Shown here: piece by piece, positions 59,110 through 64,000 of the stretch
How the letters are laid out: every line of letters begins with the position of its first letter
Numbering within the stretch: position 1 is the first letter of the stretch
Virus record (IMG/VR): IMGVR_UViG_3300027969_000055
Coordinates: 1-64,000 of that record
Origin: a virus
Direction: 5' to 3' (one strand)
Length of the DNA stretch: 64,000 nt
The notes under the pieces: generated by a model
Database searches by the model: none
Told to the model about the DNA's origin: nothing
What the model saw: the letters and a program-made list of their open reading frames with translations, nothing else
Made by a program: the position numbers and the translations under genes

Positions 59110-59697
59110 ATGGCAGGTCTACCACATTTTAAAAATTCAACAGCAGGTCCAGCTAAGTATGAACCCTTGTACCTTAATCAATTTGAGGTGATTATTACTC
59201 CGCCGCCTTTGGTTGCAGGTAAAATCGGCTTTGGTAATAATTTAATGCTTGAACATGTACTTAAGGTAACAAGTTTGCCAGAATATGCAGGTTCAGGTTC
59301 AGCAGTAGTTACCCAAAACTATAAATTCTCTCAAAGAACTTTTGCTCCAGCTAAACCGGCTCAAACATATCATCAATTTACAATTGATTTTGAGGTTAAC
59401 TTAAATAACAATAATGATATGTATATCTACAATGCTTTAAGAGCATGGGCAGATTTAATATACGATCCATTGACTGGTCGTCAAGGCCTAAAGACTGATT
59501 ACGCCGATGCAAGCATTCAAGTAACTCAGTTTAATAGAGCTGGTGTAATTTATAGAGATTTTACATTTGGTCCAGTATTTATTGGTCCAAACAAAATGAC
59601 TGAAACTGTTCTTGACTATACAGCGGATAATTCAATTTATAAGTTAACTGCACAGTTCACAGCAGATGCTTACAAAGAATCAAGAATTGGTCAATAA
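59110..59697 (+). CDS. gp19: Tail tube protein gp19-like
   Basis: A 195-residue protein, a little longer than T4 gp19 (163). L-A-L-type central helix Y-N-A-L-R-A-W-A-D-L-I-Y-D-P-L-T-G near 112-128 and F-N-R-A-G-V-I-Y-R-D-F-T-F near 146-158 match the tube-protein family. The protein polymerises into the inner tail tube. It has its own late promoter, consistent with high copy number. Confidence 0.8.
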   Translation: MAGLPHFKNSTAGPAKYEPLYLNQFEVIITPPPLVAGKIGFGNNLMLEHVLKVTSLPEYAGSGSAVVTQNYKFSQRTFAPAKPAQTYHQFTIDFEVNLNNNNDMYIYNALRAWADLIYDPLTGRQGLKTDYADASIQVTQFNRAGVIYRDFTFGPVFIGPNKMTETVLDYTADNSIYKLTAQFTADAYKESRIGQ

Positions 59698-59715
59698 AAT
59701 AACAGGTATTATCAC

Positions 59716-60372
59716 ATGGACATTTTTAATGTAAAACGCAGAGACAATCCTTCAATGGATAGTTATATGGACCTAAAGAAACCTGGTTTTGGCGGTCCAA
59801 ATTCAAAGGAAGACTTTGATAAATCAAAAAGAAAATCACTTGAAGGATACCAACGAGTAGTTGACAGAAATGCCGATTTCGAAGGTGGAAATTTCAATCA
59901 TAATTATGATCCAACGTGGAAAGCAGTAACCCGTGATTTAATTTCAAGAACTGCAAAGAAAAAACCATTTAATCCAATGTACGCAAAACAAACAATTGCA
60001 ACAGTTAATGCTGTTGAAGAAGGTACTATCAAACGCTTTGAACAATTCGTTAATGAAAACGAAGGTTTTAATATGTTCGCTGAAGCCGAAGAAGAAACTC
60101 CAGAAATGGAAGAAACTCCAGAAATGGAAGAAGAATCAGAAGTAGATCAAGAACAAGTAGAAATGCTAATGGCAGATTTCGGAGACGATCTTGAAGAAAT
60201 GATTGATGAAATCGCTGAAAAAATGGAACTTGAAAAAGAAGAAGTTTGTGATATTTTATGTGCAGCTATTAAAAAGATGTGCGCTCCTGCTGAAGAAGAG
60301 GAAGAAGAAAATCAAGAAGGTGAAGAAGAATCTACTGAAGACGAAGAAGAAGAAGAAGAAACCGAAGCATAA
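59716..60372 (+). CDS. Acidic prohead-core-like protein (gp67-like in composition)
   Basis: A 218-residue protein. Residues 1-100 are basic/neutral, then I-K-R-F-E-Q-F-V-N-E at about 107-116 is an internal targeting-like motif with a V-N-E site. The remaining ~100 residues are strongly acidic, with E-x-P-E-M repeats and long Glu runs. T4 gp67 is a small acidic prohead core protein cut by gp21. The likeness is compositional, not by alignment. Confidence 0.6.
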   Translation: MDIFNVKRRDNPSMDSYMDLKKPGFGGPNSKEDFDKSKRKSLEGYQRVVDRNADFEGGNFNHNYDPTWKAVTRDLISRTAKKKPFNPMYAKQTIATVNAVEEGTIKRFEQFVNENEGFNMFAEAEEETPEMEETPEMEEESEVDQEQVEMLMADFGDDLEEMIDEIAEKMELEKEEVCDILCAAIKKMCAPAEEEEEENQEGEEESTEDEEEEEETEA

Positions 60373-60375
60373 TTA

Positions 60376-60729
60376 ATGAAGCTGATTAAATTATTTGAAC
60401 AATGGGTTTCTGAAGAAGAAAAGGCCGTAGATTCTCCTAAAGCTGAGGATACTACAAAACCATCTAATTCATATAATCTTAAAGTATCAACTAATCAAGT
60501 TGGTAACTTTGAAGTTGTCGGAACATCTGAGTCAGAATTAACAACTGACTCGACTAAGTCATTTAACGTAATTAGCTCTACTAATGCAAGTATTAAGAAC
60601 GGCGCAACTATTATGGTTTCTCCAAAAGCTGATACTGATGGAGAATTTGATATTGTTATTGTAAATGACAAAAGTAAACCGGAAGAATCATTAATTTATT
60701 CAGGCACAGTAGAAACTACTAAATCGTAA
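60376..60729 (+). CDS. Putative packaged protein, unknown
   Basis: A 117-residue protein with the leader M-K-L-I-K-L-F-E-Q-W-V-S-E (1-13), very like that of the lysozyme, with a V-S-E site. The rest is Ser/Thr/Lys-rich with alternating strands. It is the last gene before a terminator. Function unknown. Confidence 0.6.
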   Translation: MKLIKLFEQWVSEEEKAVDSPKAEDTTKPSNSYNLKVSTNQVGNFEVVGTSESELTTDSTKSFNVISSTNASIKNGATIMVSPKADTDGEFDIVIVNDKSKPEESLIYSGTVETTKS

Positions 60730-60751
60730 ATTCTAAGTATACAAAATTAAA

Positions 60752-60777
60752 TTAGGGGCTTTACTGCCCCTTTTTTA
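60752..60777 (+). terminator. Rho-independent terminator
   Basis: AGGGGC (60754-60759) and GCCCCT with a TTTACT loop and T-run. The stop codon of the opposing minus-strand gene (60761-60763) lies in the loop. Confidence 0.82.
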
Positions 60778-61162
60778 TTGTATATACTCCAGCTAATTCA
60801 CCTATTTCCAATTCAGAATCAATTAGATGTGGAACAAAGGTTATTGTTGAATAGGCTGTATTCAAGAACTTAACCGTATTATTAATATTACTTGTGCTAA
60901 GCCCTGCGTTAACGTAAATTATTCGATTATACTTTCGATTTCTAACATTAACCGCTTTGTCTATGAGTTTCTTAATCTCATAGTTAATTAAGAATGACTG
61001 TATTCTATTTGGGACTAGAATGTCCTGATCAAATTTTTCCTTAATGATTTTATTTACGTTTAGTAAATAGTCACATTTTTGTTTTTTAGTAAAAATTTGA
61101 ATGAATTGTTTTTGATCCTTTACGAAAATTATTTCGAGAGTACGATCTATTGAATCTATCAT
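60761..61162 (-). CDS. Unknown protein
   Basis: A 133-residue Lys/Ile/Asn-rich protein of mixed structure. It overlaps the dCMP deaminase gene by 4 bases (ATGA-type) at the end of the nucleotide operon. No family was recognised. Confidence 0.55.
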   Translation of the reverse strand: MIDSIDRTLEIIFVKDQKQFIQIFTKKQKCDYLLNVNKIIKEKFDQDILVPNRIQSFLINYEIKKLIDKAVNVRNRKYNRIIYVNAGLSTSNINNTVKFLNTAYSTITFVPHLIDSELEIGELAGVYTIKKGQ

Positions 61163-61620
61163 ATCGAATCATGGTCGATTTTTTTAACCTCAATTCCAGC
61201 ACGGCGTAAAAAATCTAAGCCGTGTATATCTCTATATTCTTCAAGATACACAACTCTTTTAATACCTGATTGTAGAATTAATTTGCTACAGTCGGTACAT
61301 GGAGAATATGTGATGTATAAGGTTGCGCCATCGCTACTTTGAGTAGACTTAGCGACTTTTGCTAGTGCATTGGATTCGGCATGTAAAACATACCATTTGG
61401 TTTTATATTCTTTAAACGAACCGTCTTCATTATTAATAGCCTCTTCGCATTCATTTTCAAAACCAGACGGGGTTCCATTGAATCCATCTGATATAATAGT
61501 GTTGTTCTTTACGATTAAAGCGCCAACTTTTTTTCTAGTTGCATGAGATAGCTCTGCCCAAACTTGGGCCATTTTAATGTATGCTATATCTATTTTATGT
61601 TGCTTTTGAGACATTATCAT
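61159..61620 (-). CDS. cd: dCMP deaminase
   Basis: A 153-residue zinc deaminase. His80-Ala-Glu82 and Pro107-Cys108-x-x-Cys111 form the zinc and catalytic site, and G-F-N-G-T-P-S-G is the usual dCMP deaminase nucleotide loop. It turns dCMP to dUMP. ATGA overlap with the upstream gene shows co-translation. An alternative start at the third residue is possible. Confidence 0.88.
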   Translation of the reverse strand: MIMSQKQHKIDIAYIKMAQVWAELSHATRKKVGALIVKNNTIISDGFNGTPSGFENECEEAINNEDGSFKEYKTKWYVLHAESNALAKVAKSTQSSDGATLYITYSPCTDCSKLILQSGIKRVVYLEEYRDIHGLDFLRRAGIEVKKIDHDSI

Positions 61621-62501
61621 TTAGATTTAAAGGTTTTATCATATATCCATTTAAAAATATCTTCTCCATCTTGGAATAAGATAATATCATTGGAACCTGA
61701 TATAATAGAATTAAAAAGTGTTTTAAAGTCAGAAGTTTGACTGCCGTCTATTTCAATTAAATCTGATATTATTGGAGGTAGTGTTATTGAGGTGAATGGT
61801 TCAGCTATCATTCTTGAAGCAATATCATAATGCCTATCGTAGACATGATATGAGTTTGCAACATGAGTATAGGTTCCTAATTCAAGATCTGGATAAAAGC
61901 GCTTTAGATGAGATAGTATTTGCATTTGTAATGAACAGAAAAATGCAACATCAGTTGCTGTACCCCATATTGCATCATTACTTCTCATGAATACGCTCAT
62001 GTACAACTTATTTTGTCTAATATGTAAATTTGCATACATTGTACAAACAAAATCTTTATTTGAAGAATATTGGTGTTTAGGTTTATTAAAATGTAATACG
62101 GCTTGCCTGGTGTTTTGATCAGTTGCTAAGCTTTGAATTGCCCATTGATACTGGTTTATTTCATGCTCATTCTTTTCGGTAAAGATTAGATTACCATACG
62201 CTGAATTAACCGTTCCATCAATGTTTTGAATTTCTTCCCAGAACTTTGCCCATTTTGAAATAAAAGCTGCATCATTACGACCTGAATAATACCATAAGAA
62301 CTCGGCAGCAATGTACTTCTGCTGAGAACTTCTAACTGAATTTTCATAAAGGCACTGGGTTGGATCTTCAATAACTAACGCAACATCTAATAATTCTTTA
62401 CTAGTGGTACCTCGTGCATTATTAATCAGCCCATCAGTTAATAAAAACTTAATAGAGTCACGATATGCATCAGCAAATGTTAAACCTTTAAATACTATCA
62501 T
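61617..62501 (-). CDS. gp42-like: dCMP hydroxymethylase / thymidylate synthase-fold enzyme
   Basis: A 294-residue enzyme of the thymidylate synthase fold. The nucleophile is Cys153 in F-V-C-T, then M-R-S-N-D (172-176) and His220-x-Tyr222. The residue that decides the base is Asp184, exactly 31 after the nucleophile. Thymidylate synthase has Asn there (E. coli C146/N177), while T4 dCMP hydroxymethylase has Asp (C148/D179). F-x-C-T and M-R-S-N-D also match the T4 hydroxymethylase. The enzyme should therefore use dCMP, making hydroxymethyl-dCMP or a related product. Annotation as ThyA is the alternative. Confidence 0.75.
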   Translation of the reverse strand: MIVFKGLTFADAYRDSIKFLLTDGLINNARGTTSKELLDVALVIEDPTQCLYENSVRSSQQKYIAAEFLWYYSGRNDAAFISKWAKFWEEIQNIDGTVNSAYGNLIFTEKNEHEINQYQWAIQSLATDQNTRQAVLHFNKPKHQYSSNKDFVCTMYANLHIRQNKLYMSVFMRSNDAIWGTATDVAFFCSLQMQILSHLKRFYPDLELGTYTHVANSYHVYDRHYDIASRMIAEPFTSITLPPIISDLIEIDGSQTSDFKTLFNSIISGSNDIILFQDGEDIFKWIYDKTFKSK

Positions 62502-62543
62502 ATTTTTTGTTAATTTTAATCAAACTTACAGTTAGATCTTATC

Positions 62544-62553
62544 TAATATACTA
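62544..62553 (-). promoter_or_regulatory. TAGTATATTA promoter motif for the nucleotide operon
   Basis: Minus-strand TAGTATATTA 43 bases upstream of the ATG at 62501. The same sequence precedes the polymerase gene. Confidence 0.6.
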
Positions 62554-62569
62554 AGAAAATAGAAAAGGG

Positions 62570-64000
62570 TTAAACTATTGTTAGGTCTGAGAAGTGATCG
62601 GTATTTTCAACTTGGATTTTTGTATCAAAATATTCTTCCGGAAGTGGGTCATGTGAAATTACAAAGACTGTCATGTTATATTTCTTTGAAAATGTTTTAA
62701 GTAAATCAACTACTCTAAATATTGAATCAACGTCTAACGACGAAAATACTTCATCTAAGAAAAGAAGATTTACTTTATTGTGCTTTAGTTTAATTAGTTC
62801 AAGAATACATAAAAGTACGATTAAATTCATTTTCTTTTGTTCTCCAGAAGACAATGAGTCTGGTGAAACTTGCATTCCTAAATGAGTAATGATTGGATTA
62901 AATTCCAAATCAAACTCAAATGCAAATTTGAATTCAAGAACCTTGGCAGTCTTTAAGATCTTCTTGTTCAATAATGGAATAATTTGACTCATTAACATCC
63001 GCTTCATACCATTATCGGATAGAATCATTTCCATTTCTTGAGAAACTTTTAATTTTTCGGCTTGGCTGGCTAAACTAGTACCAGCGGTTCTTATTTCAGT
63101 TTCGATATTTTTTATTACTTCAACTAGGTGTTTATCGGACGTTTGTTTACCTTGCTGAGATAACTGTTGGATTTCTCTCTTTGCTGCGGACAACTGTGCA
63201 TCAATTTTATAAAATTTATCCTTTGCTTGACTTTGATTATTATCAATAGTAGATAAGGTAGATTCAAAACCTTTAATTTTTTCAGAAATATCTGGGATTG
63301 AAGTTTCCTGAGTCTCCTTTAATTTTAACAATTTATCTTTGATTTGACTGTGAATTTCATCAGTTAAGTCGGAAAGGCAGTGAGGACACTTATTTTTATT
63401 GTAAAGATCAAGTTTCTTTTGTATTTCTGAAATATTTGCTCTAACTGTAGTTAATTCATCACGAGATGTTCTAACCATTGTTTGTATTTCTGAAAGCTTT
63501 GTTGTAAAACTACCTGCTTCAACCCGAGCTGTCTCTTTTAACTCAACCAATTTAGCAAGTTCGGCAGTTAGTTCTTCAATTCTAGCTGTGTTAGTTGCCT
63601 GGATTTCGTTTTTTAAATTTTCAAGTTGGTTAACTGATGATTCTAATAATCTTTGGTTACTTGCAATTGAAGACTCAAGAGGAGTAATTTCTCCCTTAAC
63701 TCTTTTAGTATCTTCTTTTGCAATTTTAGACATATCATTAACAATATCTAATCCAAAAATTTTATCAATGATTTGGCGCTTATCTGCTGGGCTCAACTTA
63801 ACAAAACTTTTAAAGTCGTTTACTGATAAGCTAATAGTATTTGAAAATACGTTAAACGGTAACTTAGTTAGTTCCTCTTCAATGAAGTCATCAACTCTTC
63901 TTTTATCTGGTAAATTATATTCAGCTCCGTCAATTGATAATTTTGAAAAATTTGGCTCAAGTCCACGTTCTATATCAATAAGCCTACCATTACCAGTTGT
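62570..64000 (-). CDS. gp46: Recombination nuclease subunit gp46 (Rad50-like), partial
   Basis: At least 476 residues; the frame stays open to the window edge, so the start and Walker A lie outside. A TTG near 63796 is internal, since conserved sequence (S-V-N-D-F-K-S-F) continues upstream. Coiled-coil arms flank a Rad50-type zinc hook C-P-H-C. The C-terminus has signature L-S-S-G-E-Q-K-K and Walker B L-L-F-L-D-E. With gp47 it resects DNA ends and degrades host DNA in T4. Confidence 0.88.
   Translation of the reverse strand, partial: TTGNGRLIDIERGLEPNFSKLSIDGAEYNLPDKRRVDDFIEEELTKLPFNVFSNTISLSVNDFKSFVKLSPADKRQIIDKIFGLDIVNDMSKIAKEDTKRVKGEITPLESSIASNQRLLESSVNQLENLKNEIQATNTARIEELTAELAKLVELKETARVEAGSFTTKLSEIQTMVRTSRDELTTVRANISEIQKKLDLYNKNKCPHCLSDLTDEIHSQIKDKLLKLKETQETSIPDISEKIKGFESTLSTIDNNQSQAKDKFYKIDAQLSAAKREIQQLSQQGKQTSDKHLVEVIKNIETEIRTAGTSLASQAEKLKVSQEMEMILSDNGMKRMLMSQIIPLLNKKILKTAKVLEFKFAFEFDLEFNPIITHLGMQVSPDSLSSGEQKKMNLIVLLCILELIKLKHNKVNLLFLDEVFSSLDVDSIFRVVDLLKTFSKKYNMTVFVISHDPLPEEYFDTKIQVENTDHFSDLTIV

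Noticed and set aside
1-64000. tRNA genes, integrase or transposase
   Set aside because: No cloverleaf-like gap or mobile-element protein was recognised by eye; gaps are too short. A tRNAscan run would settle the tRNA question.

Overview
The window is part of the genome of a large, strictly lytic-type T4-like contractile-tailed phage. Recognisable T4 counterparts are the major capsid protein gp23, prohead protease gp21, portal gp20, head-completion nuclease gp4, tail tube gp19, baseplate wedge gp25, hub and spike proteins like gp27 and gp5, DNA polymerase gp43 (C-terminal half), primase gp61, UvsW, a UvsY candidate, gp46, dCMP deaminase and a dCMP-hydroxymethylase-like enzyme. The DNA is AT-rich and densely coded on both strands, with frequent ATGA/TAATG overlaps. 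Almost no start codon, not even that of the capsid gene, has a Shine-Dalgarno sequence. That suggests a Bacteroidota host, which is an inference. No tRNA, rRNA, CRISPR array, integrase or insertion sequence was recognised.

Layout. 0-3.4 kb: lipid A-type phosphoesterase, glycosyltransferase and an XPD/DinG-like helicase. 3.4-13.6 kb: late genes for presumed head-packaged proteins, including a lysozyme and a MoxR ATPase plus split metallopeptidase/VWA pair. 13.6-18.4 kb: small accessory genes (lipoprotein, secreted and membrane proteins, HAD protein). 18.4-22.8 kb: ClpC-like ATPase and an ADP-heptose cassette (HldD, cupin, both halves of HldE). 22.8-25.5 kb: packaged proteins and baseplate gp25. 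25.5-33 kb (minus): lectin-like tail protein, GalE-like epimerase, portal, gp4, primase and a polymerase fragment. 33-42 kb: more packaged proteins, UvsW/UvsY, nucleotide kinase, a ligase-nucleotidyltransferase fusion and an HTH-metallophosphatase. 42-53 kb: Dps-like protein, packaged proteins, the tail/baseplate block and a DnaJ. 53-60.7 kb: protease-scaffold fusion, capsid protein, internal proteins and tail tube. 60.8-64 kb (minus): nucleotide metabolism and gp46.

Two promoter classes can be read directly. A T4-type late motif ([T/G/A]ATAAATAA) precedes head, tail and packaged-protein genes, often overlapping the stop codon of the gene before it. A TAGTATA[A/T]TA motif precedes polymerase, dCMP-hydroxymethylase-like and accessory genes. 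The most striking feature is a short F-x-x-[F/W] plus [L/I/V]-x-E signal, usually N-terminal, on roughly twenty proteins. It matches the capsid-targeting sequence and prohead-protease site of T4 internal proteins. The phage therefore appears to load many proteins, including enzymes, into its head. Its scaffold is fused to the protease and carries eleven 14-residue repeats, nearly all with a protease-type site.
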